From NCBI RefSeq assembly GCF_009718825.1, contig NZ_WNHB01000013.1, positions 35,230 to 99,229 on the forward strand: DNA of 64,000 bases, written 5' to 3'. The notes beneath the pieces were generated by a model. It did no database searches. It was given only the letters and a program-made list of their open reading frames with translations, and was not told the DNA's origin. The DNA is from Terrilactibacillus tamarindi (lineage in GTDB: Bacteria; Bacillota; Bacilli; Bacillales; Sporolactobacillaceae). Below, in pieces: positions 55,711-63,991 of the stretch (the stretch's first letter is position 1; every line of letters begins with the position of its first letter). The position numbers and the translations under genes were made by a program.

Positions 55711-56367
55711 TTATCTTAAATGTTTATGATTGGCAGGTGACAGGGCTCTTTCCAGCCAGCCCATTAAAAAGTCGGCGAGTACAGCCATTAAAGCTGTTGG
55801 AATCGCACCAGCTAGGATAATCGCTGTTCCGTTGGAGATGTTCGTTCCGCGTACGATAATATCCCCAAGACCGCCGGCTCCAATGAAGGTACCGATGGTC
55901 GCAATTCCGATGGCGATAACAAGCGCTGTTCTAAGGCCTGCCATGATAACTGACAGTGACAATGGCAACTCGACCATTTTCAGCACTTGCATGCGCGTCA
56001 TTCCCATTGCATGTCCCGCTTCGAGAAGTGTTCGATCTACTTCTGTAATCCCCGTATAGGTGTTCTTAACGATCGGGAGCAAGGAATACAAGAATAATGA
56101 TAAAACAAGTGTATTCGTTCCAAGACCCATGACAAGCATTAATACAGCGAGCATCGCAAGGGCTGGAATTGTTTGAATAACGTTCACAAGGGACATCACC
56201 CAGGGGCTAAGTCTTGAGTATTTTGCGATGAGAATACCAATCGGTATACCTATAATGGCGGCAAAAAGAACACCATAGGCCGACATAAGGAAGTGCCTGT
56301 AAATCTCTGCCCAAACATAGGCCGCATTCTGCGAGTAATAATTCATCAATTTTGTTAAAATATCCAT
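55711..56367 (-). CDS. opuCD: Osmoprotectant ABC transporter permease OpuCD
   Basis: A 218-aa glycine betaine/carnitine/choline permease of the OpuBD/OpuCD type. Five or six helices. Family text: LMSAYGVLFAAIIGIPIGIL, NVIQTIPALAMLAVLMLVMG and the coupling loop LLEAGHAMGMTRMQVLKMVE. It is the last gene of the operon, 16 bp after opuCC. With OpuCB it forms the membrane channel for compatible solutes under osmotic stress. Confidence 0.9.
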   Translation of the reverse strand: MDILTKLMNYYSQNAAYVWAEIYRHFLMSAYGVLFAAIIGIPIGILIAKYSRLSPWVMSLVNVIQTIPALAMLAVLMLVMGLGTNTLVLSLFLYSLLPIVKNTYTGITEVDRTLLEAGHAMGMTRMQVLKMVELPLSLSVIMAGLRTALVIAIGIATIGTFIGAGGLGDIIVRGTNISNGTAIILAGAIPTALMAVLADFLMGWLERALSPANHKHLR

Positions 56368-56383
56368 TCGTTAACGCACCTCC

Positions 56384-57301
56384 TTACTCATTCTCAAAGT
56401 AATTGTGTTTTTCTACGAATTCTTTAGCAATGGTACTTGGTTCCTTTGATTCCACATCTGCTTGGTAATTGAGATCAAGGACGGTATCTGAATCAATTTT
56501 TCCGACAAGTTTCTGTAACACCTTATCAAGTTCTGGGTGCTTCTTCAATAAGTCATAGCCAATAACCGGTGAAGCATCATAAGGCGGGAAGAAATGTTTA
56601 TCATCATCAAGCAACTTTAAATTATACAATTTCAATCGTGCATCCGTAGAATAGGCAAGAACGGCATCCATTTTCTTATTTGCTAAAGCTGTATAGACGA
56701 GACCAATTTGCATGGGAAACACACTATCAAACTTAAATCCAAATGTTTTTGTAAATGGCTCATAACCGACACCTTCACGGTTAATCCAGCTATTATCCAC
56801 GCCAAACTTATATTTAGGTGCATATGGTTTTAAATCAGATATTTTGTTTAAGTTTTTACTTTTTGCTTCTTCACCCCGTACGGCTACGGCATAGGTATTC
56901 GCAAAACCGTAAGAATCATACCATTTCTGATTGAACTGTTTTTTGAATTCTCGTTGAACGATCTCAAGGGCTTCTTTTGGATCTTTGATAAGATCTAAAC
57001 CTAATGCACCGGATATATCCGTTCCCGTATATCTGACAGCTGAAATGTCAATATCCCCATTGATGTTTGCTTTATTCATAACGACGGATGAACCGAGGTT
57101 TGTGATGACTTCAGCGTTTAAATCTGTATAATGTTCAATCATATACTTTTGAATATAACCAATGGTTTGTGTTTCTGATGTCGTAACCGTTCCAATCTTC
57201 ACAGTGTTCTCCGATGAACCGCTTAGTCCAGGCAGAGCACAGCCAGAGAGCATAAGAACCGTCATCATACAAAGAAGAAGGGGCTTCATTAATGTCTTCA
57301 T
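56384..57301 (-). CDS. opuCC: Osmoprotectant-binding lipoprotein OpuCC
   Basis: A 305-aa OpuAC-type receptor. The signal peptide ends in the lipobox MLSGC (Cys near residue 22). The mature domain starts VKIGTVTTSETQTIGYIQKY and has DISAVRYTGTDISGALG and VDNSWINREGVGYEPF, the aromatic-rich binding pocket regions for quaternary ammonium ligands. It lies 20 bp after opuCB. AAGGAGATATACAGAC precedes the ATG. Confidence 0.9.
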   Translation of the reverse strand: MKTLMKPLLLCMMTVLMLSGCALPGLSGSSENTVKIGTVTTSETQTIGYIQKYMIEHYTDLNAEVITNLGSSVVMNKANINGDIDISAVRYTGTDISGALGLDLIKDPKEALEIVQREFKKQFNQKWYDSYGFANTYAVAVRGEEAKSKNLNKISDLKPYAPKYKFGVDNSWINREGVGYEPFTKTFGFKFDSVFPMQIGLVYTALANKKMDAVLAYSTDARLKLYNLKLLDDDKHFFPPYDASPVIGYDLLKKHPELDKVLQKLVGKIDSDTVLDLNYQADVESKEPSTIAKEFVEKHNYFENE

Positions 57302-57321
57302 GTCTGTATATCTCCTTTTTA

Positions 57322-57975
57322 TTAAGCTAGTTCACTTTGCTTTGATGTTGTTGTTGGTGTTAATTTTCGTTCCAATAATCCGAGTGTCCAATCCGCAAGA
57401 AGAGCGAGTATCGTCGATGGAATCGCACCTGCTAGAATGAGTTCTGGCATATAAAGGTTTAAACCATCAAAGATAAAATCACCGAGTCCTCCAGCTCCAA
57501 CGAAAGAAGCGAGTGTTGCCCAGCCAATGAGATAGACGGTGGAAATACGAATTCCTGCCATGATTACTGGAACAGCAAGTGGAAGTTCAATCTTGTAAAT
57601 AAGCTGCCAGCTCGTCATTCCCATTCCCCGGCCAGCTTCCAAGAGATTCTGATCAGTATTTTTTATACTAATGTACGTGTTTCTTAGGATAGGTAACATA
57701 GAATAACAAAATAAAGCAATAATGGCTGGCAATTTCCCTACACCTAAAATAGGAATAAAGAAGGCGAGGATCGCCAGACTGGGCAAGGTTTGAATAACAC
57801 TGACAATACGTATGACTGTCTCAGCCGCTTTTTTGAAGCGTGTAAGAGCTACACCGAGAGGTACGGCAACGATGATACCGAGTAGAACAGCTGTAATTGA
57901 AATAAATAAATGTTCCCAAGTCTTGTATAACAGTGTTGTTCCTTGATCATTTAGAAATTGTATCATAGCGTTCAA
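57322..57975 (-). CDS. opuCB: Osmoprotectant ABC transporter permease OpuCB
   Basis: A 217-aa permease paralogous to Opu[22 protein letters not shown] and [20 protein letters not shown] are family-typical. A TTG start at 57975 ([13 protein letters not shown]) is proposed since AAGGAG lies 9 nt upstream and the resulting N-terminus matches known OpuCB proteins; the ATGs at 57984 and 57981 are too close to the ribosome site. It lies about 12-20 bp after opuCA. Confidence 0.88.
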   Translation of the reverse strand: MNAMIQFLNDQGTTLLYKTWEHLFISITAVLLGIIVAVPLGVALTRFKKAAETVIRIVSVIQTLPSLAILAFFIPILGVGKLPAIIALFCYSMLPILRNTYISIKNTDQNLLEAGRGMGMTSWQLIYKIELPLAVPVIMAGIRISTVYLIGWATLASFVGAGGLGDFIFDGLNLYMPELILAGAIPSTILALLADWTLGLLERKLTPTTTSKQSELA

Positions 57976-57996
57976 AATCATCATCTCCTTTCTCTG

Positions 57997-59148
57997 TTAT
58001 TGAAGTGTTGTCAGTTCCTCTTCCGATTCCTCTTCACCCCAGATGGAATCATAGACGAGATCCGCTAGGGTTGCACGAGTAACAATTCCTTTTAACTTAT
58101 TGTTCTCATCAACAACAGGTACATATTTTGTATGGCGTTTTAACATTTTTTGAATGGTATCTCGTATTAAACTATTTTCTTTCACTTTGTATAGCTCTGT
58201 TTCGACAATTTCAGATACTGTGGTTGATTTTTTCCTATTTTGCTCAATATCTTCAACGTCGATATATCCTTCCAAATGATGCTCATGATCAATAACAAGT
58301 AGAGAATCCACACGTTTTTCTTTCATTTGCTTAATTGCCGTTGAAAGGGTTTCTTCTTTATGAATCGTCGCGGGGACTTTATTCATAATTTGTCCCACTT
58401 TTGTAACACCTGGCTTCGTTTGGATAAGCCGATCTTTACCGATAAAGTTCTCAACAAATTCATTGGCAGGATTGCGTAAGATTTCATCTGGAGTATCGAC
58501 TTGAACAATTTCACCATCACGCATAATAACAATACGGTCAGCCAGTTTAATGGCTTCATCCATATCGTGTGTGACGAATACGATTGTTTTTCCCAGACGT
58601 TGTTGAAGATCCTTAAATTCCTCCTGGAGACCATCACGCGTTATAGGGTCCAATGCTCCAAATGGCTCATCCATTAAGATTAATGGCGGGTTGGAAGCAA
58701 GTGCACGCAAAACACCAATCCGTTGCTGCTGACCACCGCTTAATTCCTGCGGATAGCGATCTAAATAATCTTTGGATAAGTGTACAAGTTCAATGAGTTC
58801 TTCCGCACGTGCCTTTCTTTTTTCTTTCGGCCATTGAAGTAATTTAGGTACAAGCGTAATGTTTTCTCCTATTGTCATATGAGGAAATAAACCGATTTGC
58901 TGGATAACATAACCAATGTCACGACGAAGTTTAACTTTCGGTTGGTCCATAATATCCTTACCTTCAATTAAAATATGACCTTCTGATGGCTCAATCAATC
59001 GATTAATCATCTTCATGGTTGTCGTTTTTCCGCAACCACTTGGACCAATAATACAAATAAATTCCCCTTTATTGATATTCAAATTTAGCGAATTAACCGC
59101 TTTTTTTGTTTTACCGTAGACTTTTGAAACATTTTTAAATGTTAGCAT
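57997..59148 (-). CDS. opuCA: Osmoprotectant ABC transporter ATPase OpuCA
   Basis: A 383-aa ATPase with C-terminal CBS pair. Walker A GPSGCGKTT near residue 36, Q-loop VIQQIGLFPHM, signature [15 protein letters not shown], Walker B LILMDEPFGALDP, switch His VTHDMDEA. The two CBS domains (about 255-370: IHKEETLSTAIKQMKEKRVD; VKENSLIRDTIQKML) are thought to sense ionic strength or cyclic-di-AMP in relatives. TGGAGGGC precedes ATG 59148. First structural gene of the transporter, 18 bp after the TetR gene. Confidence 0.92.
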   Translation of the reverse strand: MLTFKNVSKVYGKTKKAVNSLNLNINKGEFICIIGPSGCGKTTTMKMINRLIEPSEGHILIEGKDIMDQPKVKLRRDIGYVIQQIGLFPHMTIGENITLVPKLLQWPKEKRKARAEELIELVHLSKDYLDRYPQELSGGQQQRIGVLRALASNPPLILMDEPFGALDPITRDGLQEEFKDLQQRLGKTIVFVTHDMDEAIKLADRIVIMRDGEIVQVDTPDEILRNPANEFVENFIGKDRLIQTKPGVTKVGQIMNKVPATIHKEETLSTAIKQMKEKRVDSLLVIDHEHHLEGYIDVEDIEQNRKKSTTVSEIVETELYKVKENSLIRDTIQKMLKRHTKYVPVVDENNKLKGIVTRATLADLVYDSIWGEEESEEELTTLQ

Positions 59149-59166
59149 GCTTTGCCCTCCATGATT

Positions 59167-59829
59167 TTAAAAGTTAAAGTTATCAACATGTCGTACAATT
59201 TCTGAAATATACATCATCGTTTTTTTCATTGCCTTTTCTGGGTCAATGTTTTTCCGATGATTGAGAATATTACTGAACATGCCTTGCCAGATTAGAATCG
59301 TTAGTTCGTTTATGGCATCAACTTTATCCTCTGTGATTCCTCCTTCTTCAAGTACCATTTGAAGAACCGATTTTCCGCGTTTCTCAATATTTCTTTCAAA
59401 TAGTATAGGTACCAATTCATCTGGAACTTTAATTAAATCCCTTGGAAATTTTTCATAATAATGCTCAAGCATATGCTCAAGGTTTTCGCCTAAATCCATC
59501 ATAAAAATAGTGTAAAAAATTTGGGGATTCTCAAAAGAATGCTTGCAAATGCATTCCCATGCAAGCAAGTATTTTTCTTTTGGCTTATCTGCTTTTTGCA
59601 TATAAATAGCTACGTCTTTTGTATAGTCTTTTAATAGGGTCATACAAGCGAAAAAGATAAGATGTGACGCTTCGGAAAAGTAGTTATAAATCGTTGCACT
59701 ATTGTAACCTACTTTATCTGCAACTTTTCTTATGGTTACTTTCTCTACTCCCTCTTCTTGTATCACGTCTGCAGTCGCTTCAACAAACAGTTTCCATATA
59801 CGGCTTTTTTTTATCTCTTTATTGTTCAT
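59167..59829 (-). CDS. TetR-family regulator of opuC
   Basis: A 220-aa TetR-type protein. The HTH is at about residues 20-60 (EEGVEKVTIRKVADKVGYNS, ATIYNYFSEASHLIF). The C-terminal helical domain would bind an effector. It is the first gene of the opuC operon, so it probably represses or modulates it. This differs from the GbsR-type control known for opuC in Bacillus subtilis, and the effector is unknown. AGGAGAATGG precedes the ATG. Confidence 0.83.
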   Translation of the reverse strand: MNNKEIKKSRIWKLFVEATADVIQEEGVEKVTIRKVADKVGYNSATIYNYFSEASHLIFFACMTLLKDYTKDVAIYMQKADKPKEKYLLAWECICKHSFENPQIFYTIFMMDLGENLEHMLEHYYEKFPRDLIKVPDELVPILFERNIEKRGKSVLQMVLEEGGITEDKVDAINELTILIWQGMFSNILNHRKNIDPEKAMKKTMMYISEIVRHVDNFNF

Positions 59830-59991
59830 CAGCCATTCTCCTCAACCATATAAAATAATTTTTCATCGAAGATTTCAAATGCTTCTGCATAACGTTCCTA
59901 TTCGGATCTTTCAGCCAACATTCAAATACTTAAAAGGTGCAAATACGTCTTTAAATAACAATTTTTATCACGCCTTAACGGCAAGTAAAGA

Positions 59992-60106
59992 CCCCACCTC
60001 AAGATTCTGATTATTCAAAGAGGATAGGTGGGGGATCAACTGCCCGTAAAGGTCCGATTGGTTCAGCTAACCATCAGTGGGGGATGAAGTAAACCCCACT
60101 GATGGA
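59992..60106 (+). other. Structured IS200/IS605-type end, possible guide-RNA relic
   Basis: Two adjacent hairpins: CCCCACCT...AGGTGGGG (59992-60034) and CCATCAGTGGGG...CCCCACTGATGG (60072-60106), joined by TCAACTGCCCG...GATTGGTTCAGCTAA. This resembles the right end of IS605-family elements, where the TnpB guide RNA is encoded. No tnpB or tnpA frame accompanies it, so it is a solitary relic. Confidence 0.35.
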
Positions 60107-60315
60107 AGTTTCACTTTATCTTGCACAATAATGGTATTGTTTATGATATTTACGTTTGACAGTTTGCATTTTCACCTTGTTATTTAGGGATAGACTATTC
60201 CAAATGATGATGACCCATTTTGCTTCGGTTTCCTAACCATTGATAATATAATCGCTGTTAAAAAAATAATCATGATTATAAAAAGTATAACATAAGACAG
60301 ATTTAGCGCAAATTA

Positions 60316-60440
60316 GATGGGGGTCAGGCACCGCAAAAGGACACTATTTGCCCAACTGTACATGTCATATAGACATAGTGAGATGCGTGGTACGCTGTCA
60401 CTATCCGAAGTTTGTCGGCGTGTTCGGAATGCCTGTCTCC
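60316..60440 (+). repeat. REP-like dispersed repeat, copy
   Basis: GGTCAGGCACCGCAAAAGGA followed by CACTATTTGC and GTCATATAGACATAG; matches the first half of the 125-bp repeat, with a different right half. Confidence 0.5.
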
Positions 60441-60458
60441 AACCTTTAATACAAAAAG

Positions 60459-60500
60459 AACGCCAAGACAATGCTATGTTTCATACATTGACTTGGCGTT
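60459..60500. terminator. 42-nt hairpin, copy 2
   Basis: Same stem as 55626-55667 (AACGCCAAGACAATG/CATTGACTTGGCGTT); only the loop differs slightly. It lies 34 bp upstream of the kinase gene. Confidence 0.6.
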
Positions 60501-60534
60501 TCCATTTTAAGACACTTTATCCTTCGGCAAGGTC

Positions 60535-61386
60535 TTGACAATCGCGTTCGGTAGCTGCGTAACAAATTGGAAGGTTGATGAAAATAAGCAAGTTTCGGGA
60601 ACTAGAGCGAAATATTGGTTGATCCATCCTGAGACAGAACAGCGTTTTCTGTTTAAAATTCCAAAAGCGAATACTGGAGAAGCCTGGGCAGAAAAAATTG
60701 CATCTGAAATAGGAAAAGCCATGGGGCTTTCTATAATGGATGTAAATTTAGCAAGGAGAGATAACACAGTAGCTGTCTTAGCAGCAAATTTTATAGATAA
60801 GCAGGAAGAGTTATTTGAAGGTGGAGACCTTTTTTTTAATGTTGCTGATGACTTTGATCGCTATAATCTAAAGTATTATGATATCTTCAATATCATGAAA
60901 GTTCTATCTGAATTTAAACTTGAACGTCACTTTATAAAAATCCCTGTATTTGATGCATTTATCGGAAATCAGGATAGACATTGTGATAATTGGGGTATAA
61001 TATATGGGAGAGATGGTTATCGACTAGCACCTATTTATGATAGTGGTGCATCATTAGGATTTCAATTAAAGGAAGACAGAATTAATTTAATGTTCAAAGA
61101 TATAAACATGTTCAAGGCTTTTAGCAACCGTAGTTTTTCTTTAATTGGCTTGCCAGATAAAAAGAAACCACGATATCTGGATTTGTTGACTGTTATTAGA
61201 AAATACTATCCTACAGAAGTGCAAGAGGCATTGCACTTACTTAATATTATAGATGAGGATTTACTCGAAGGAATAATGAAGTCCATACCAGAGGAAGTTA
61301 TGAGTTTAACTTATAAAATGTGGGTTAAAAAGTTACTGTTTTATCGTAAAAACTGGTTGTTAAGTTGGTATAAAGGAAGTGTTTAA
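60535..61386 (+). CDS. HipA-like Ser/Thr kinase
   Basis: A 283-aa HipA C-terminal-fold kinase. SGTRAKYWLIHPETEQRFLF and KANTGEAWAEKIASEIGKAM give the ATP-binding lobe. GNQDRHCDNWGI (about 142-153) is the catalytic loop (Asp and Asn) and LAPIYDSGASLG the metal-binding loop. It lacks the HipA N-terminal domain, which seems to be carried by the next gene, and no HipB-type HTH is adjacent. Only TTG 60535 is available as a start; the frame opens at 60511 right after a repeat/hairpin, so the 5' end may be disturbed. HipA kinases phosphorylate aminoacyl-tRNA synthetases and arrest growth; the target here is unknown. Confidence 0.72.
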   Translation: MTIAFGSCVTNWKVDENKQVSGTRAKYWLIHPETEQRFLFKIPKANTGEAWAEKIASEIGKAMGLSIMDVNLARRDNTVAVLAANFIDKQEELFEGGDLFFNVADDFDRYNLKYYDIFNIMKVLSEFKLERHFIKIPVFDAFIGNQDRHCDNWGIIYGRDGYRLAPIYDSGASLGFQLKEDRINLMFKDINMFKAFSNRSFSLIGLPDKKKPRYLDLLTVIRKYYPTEVQEALHLLNIIDEDLLEGIMKSIPEEVMSLTYKMWVKKLLFYRKNWLLSWYKGSV

Positions 61387-62136
61387 ATGGTAAAGAAACC
61401 TTATGTCTTATGGTTAATTTGGCAAAATCAAGAGACTAGACAACGCTACCATGTAGGTAATTTATTTCATGAAGATGGAAAATATACTTTTTCCTATGAG
61501 TTGAGTGGAAGGCGCCGAACTTTATTTGAAGCGATGGAAAATGGATATCAGCCTCATTTGTCATTTCGTAATATAGAAAAGTCATATGTTTCTAACCGCT
61601 TGTTCGGACCATTTGCACGCAGATTACCGGATAAAAGAAGGCCAGACTTTAAAGAAATCTTAAAAGATTTTGCTCTGCCTCTAGACTATACAGAAATGGA
61701 TTTATTACGCGCGACAGGTGGACGCTTGGCTACTGATCCATATGAGTTTGTAGCTCCTATTAGTGTTTTAGGTGACCATTTCCATTTTGATTTTTTTGTT
61801 GCCGGTTGGCGTTACTATGAAGGAGATAAAATAGAAAATCAATTACAGGCAGAGTCTCATGTAACTTTTGAGTTAGAGCCTTTAAATGACGAGGATAACA
61901 AAGCAGTAATTGTATTATCGGGTAAAAAAGGATACAAGCTAGGATATATTCCGGCATTTTATAGTGGATTTATGTTTGACGTTATTAGAAATAAAGATAT
62001 TTATGAAGCGAAAATTGAGAAGATCAACCCTTACGCAAAACCACAATTAAAAGTTAATATTTCAATTGTTGGTCGGTTAAAAAAGGGTTATTATACTACA
62101 AGTCATGAAGATGTTGAACCAGTACAATATGTCTAA
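61387..62136 (+). CDS. HipA_N-like plus HIRAN domain protein
   Basis: A 249-aa protein starting directly after the kinase stop, with AAAGGAAGTG as ribosome site. The N-terminal half (YVLWLIWQNQETRQRYHVGN, then LFGPFARRLPDKRRPDFKEI) resembles the HipA N-terminal domain. The C-terminal half (about 115-220) has HIRAN-type text: DFFVAGWRYYEGDKIENQL and KLGYIPAFYSGFMFDVI. HIRAN domains bind DNA ends or single-stranded DNA in other proteins. By analogy with the HipS/HipT split it may restrain or direct the kinase, with HIRAN sensing damaged or foreign DNA. That role is inference. Confidence 0.65.
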   Translation: MVKKPYVLWLIWQNQETRQRYHVGNLFHEDGKYTFSYELSGRRRTLFEAMENGYQPHLSFRNIEKSYVSNRLFGPFARRLPDKRRPDFKEILKDFALPLDYTEMDLLRATGGRLATDPYEFVAPISVLGDHFHFDFFVAGWRYYEGDKIENQLQAESHVTFELEPLNDEDNKAVIVLSGKKGYKLGYIPAFYSGFMFDVIRNKDIYEAKIEKINPYAKPQLKVNISIVGRLKKGYYTTSHEDVEPVQYV

Positions 62137-62150
62137 CAAAATTAAAGAAT

Positions 62151-62192
62151 AGCTCACTACCTATAAAAAGAGTGGTGGGCTGTTTTAGTTTT
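62151..62192 (+). terminator. Rho-independent terminator
   Basis: AGCTCACTAC pairs with GTGGTGGGCT around CTATAAAAAGA, followed by GTTTTAGTTTTT. It closes the kinase-HIRAN pair. 62193-62468 is AT-rich leader for the DUF4062 gene, without another gene. Confidence 0.75.
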
Positions 62193-62468
62193 TGATTGCC
62201 TTCTACCATCCCGAATTAAGGTTGGGAAAATTCAATTCAATCATTGAGGTTTTTTACTGAATTAGGTTATTTATCTACATTTCTATACTTGTAATTAAAT
62301 AAACATTGAAAACCGTAATATAATACAAAAAAATAGAAAATATACATAAATTAGCTTGACAACTTATATATTCTAGATTAAGATAAAAAACAAGAACATA
62401 TGTTCCTTTATTTGGCGGTTTTAACGATAAATGAATGGATATTTGCTCAGTTAAAGAGGGGGAATACT

Positions 62469-63647
62469 ATGCCAAATCCAGCAAAGATATTTATCAGTTC
62501 CGCATATGACAAAGACTTAATCCCTATGAGAAGGGGCTTAAAAAAGGAATTAGAAGATGCAGGGCATAGCGTTTTAATGTTTGAAGACAATTTTTACCCT
62601 TGGAATCCTAATTTTATGAAGACATGTTTGCAAAAGGTAATAGAATCAAATATCTTTATCTTACTATTAAATGCAAATGAGGGTACATATTGGGAAGAAC
62701 ATAAATGTACCCCGACATATCAGGAGTTTCGAACAGCTGTAAAAGAAGGTAAATATATCATTGCTTTTTTAGATACAGAAATAAAAAATATGTATGAAGA
62801 GCATATAAAGGCAGATCTTATTAAGAGATATGATGGATATGTTGATCAAAATCATCGTAAACCAGATTACACAATGGATTTAGTCAATTGTGTAATTGAA
62901 AATGATCTTGGAAATAGGCAGAGAGAAAAGGTGCTACACATTCATCCTTTTGTTTGGGCTTTTATCTTTGATGTGCAAGCAGAGAACATATGGACAGAAG
63001 AACTCGTATTAGTGGAATCTGAAGCCGCTTACCGAAAGATAAAAGGCTATCTTAGTGATAGTTTAGGTGAAGGTATCAAACTTGTTCCGATGAAAGAAAA
63101 TATTTATGAAAATGCAATAGCTGCAGAAGAATTTGCTACTTATCAAGATTATACTATTACTTTGCTATCTTATATGGATAATGGAACAATAACAAATTGG
63201 ACAGAATTCTTAGAAGCAGGTATTAAGCCGTTAATGGGAGACAAGATATATCAACGTCCGGGAACTGTGTTGGCAGAGGAGATTGGACATTTTGAACACT
63301 GTACGGCATTAACTGTCTATAAATTAATAGATGATACAATGAAACTTTGCGGAAGCTATGGTGCTAAAACTCCAACAACAGGATATGCATTAACTAATGA
63401 AGATTCATATGTTATAGAGACCTTTCTTCAGAAGAGTGATGTCATAGGCTATTCTAAAGAAAAGAATTTACTTTATTATACTTTGAATATCAAGGATTAT
63501 GTATTATGTTTCCATTACCCTTTGGATGATACATGGAATGAAGTTAAAGTTGAAGCATTTAAAAATGAAATAAGTTGTGCTATAATCAAGACAACTCTAT
63601 TTACAGATTTTTTAGCTGATTTGATAGGAGGTATTCGTTATGTCTGA
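62469..63647 (+). CDS. DUF4062 (TIR-like) domain protein
   Basis: A 392-aa protein whose N-terminus has the DUF4062 pattern: KIFISSAYDKDLIPMRRGLK, then GHSVLMFEDNFYP and CLQKVIESNIFILLLNANEG. DUF4062 is related to TIR/SEFIR-type domains and is common in effector proteins of defence systems. Residues 150-392 (HPFVWAFIFDVQAENIW, TVYKLIDDTMKLCGSYG) are not recognised and may be a sensor. ATG 62469 follows AGAGGGGGAAT; the frame open upstream to 62400 has no ribosome site. It overlaps the next small gene by 8 bp. Confidence 0.72.
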   Translation: MPNPAKIFISSAYDKDLIPMRRGLKKELEDAGHSVLMFEDNFYPWNPNFMKTCLQKVIESNIFILLLNANEGTYWEEHKCTPTYQEFRTAVKEGKYIIAFLDTEIKNMYEEHIKADLIKRYDGYVDQNHRKPDYTMDLVNCVIENDLGNRQREKVLHIHPFVWAFIFDVQAENIWTEELVLVESEAAYRKIKGYLSDSLGEGIKLVPMKENIYENAIAAEEFATYQDYTITLLSYMDNGTITNWTEFLEAGIKPLMGDKIYQRPGTVLAEEIGHFEHCTALTVYKLIDDTMKLCGSYGAKTPTTGYALTNEDSYVIETFLQKSDVIGYSKEKNLLYYTLNIKDYVLCFHYPLDDTWNEVKVEAFKNEISCAIIKTTLFTDFLADLIGGIRYV

Positions 63648-63819
63648 TAATAAGAAGAATTATGATAATGGAAATGTAATTCTTGTGGCCTCTGAACCTT
63701 CAAAATTAAGTGGTAGATATACAAAAGATAAAATGAAGCAACTTAGGGTTTCCAGTCAAGTTGTTTTAAAAGCATTGAATGAAATAAACGATACTTATCC
63801 CCATAGGTCAAGCAGGTAA
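63640..63819 (+). CDS. Small coupled protein, 59 aa
   Basis: It starts ATG 63640, overlapping the DUF4062 stop by 8 bp, with a perfect AGGAGG ribosome site 7 nt upstream. The product begins MSDNKKNYDNGNVILVASEP and contains YTKDKMKQLRVSSQVVLKAL. It is hydrophilic and basic, with no known family. Tight coupling suggests a partner, inhibitor or small antitoxin of the DUF4062 protein. Its stop lies at the foot of the hairpin array that follows. Confidence 0.65.
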   Translation: MSDNKKNYDNGNVILVASEPSKLSGRYTKDKMKQLRVSSQVVLKALNEINDTYPHRSSR

Positions 63820-63991
63820 CTACTTAAGTAATATAAGATTCTTCATTCTGTATTGTGTAATGTGTAAGATATTGCCTGAGAAGTAGTATAGTAATACATA
63901 ACTTGTTGCGCCATACAACCAGCGACACGTTATTTATTACTTGGTGATAATACTCACTATGCCATATAATCAGTGGTGCGTATTATTAATA
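63819..63991 (+). ncRNA. Array of three consecutive hairpins, two covarying
   Basis: Hairpin 1 (63819-63887): ACTACTT/AAGTAGT outer and GTAATAT/ATATTGC inner stem with a long loop. Hairpin 2 (63891-63940): 50 nt, 17 of 19 positions paired, loop GCCATACAACCA. Hairpin 3 (63942-63991): 50 nt with the same mismatch position and loop GCCATATAATCA. Hairpins 2 and 3 differ at many stem positions but keep pairing, while the loop GCCATAYAAYCA is kept. That is the mark of a conserved folded nucleic acid. It may continue beyond the window. Function unknown. Confidence 0.55.

Noticed and set aside
63819..63991. CRISPR array or retron msr/msd
   Set aside because: Not CRISPR: the units are palindromes only 1 bp apart with no spacers. 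A retron is not excluded but no reverse transcriptase is visible before the window ends, so it is not called.
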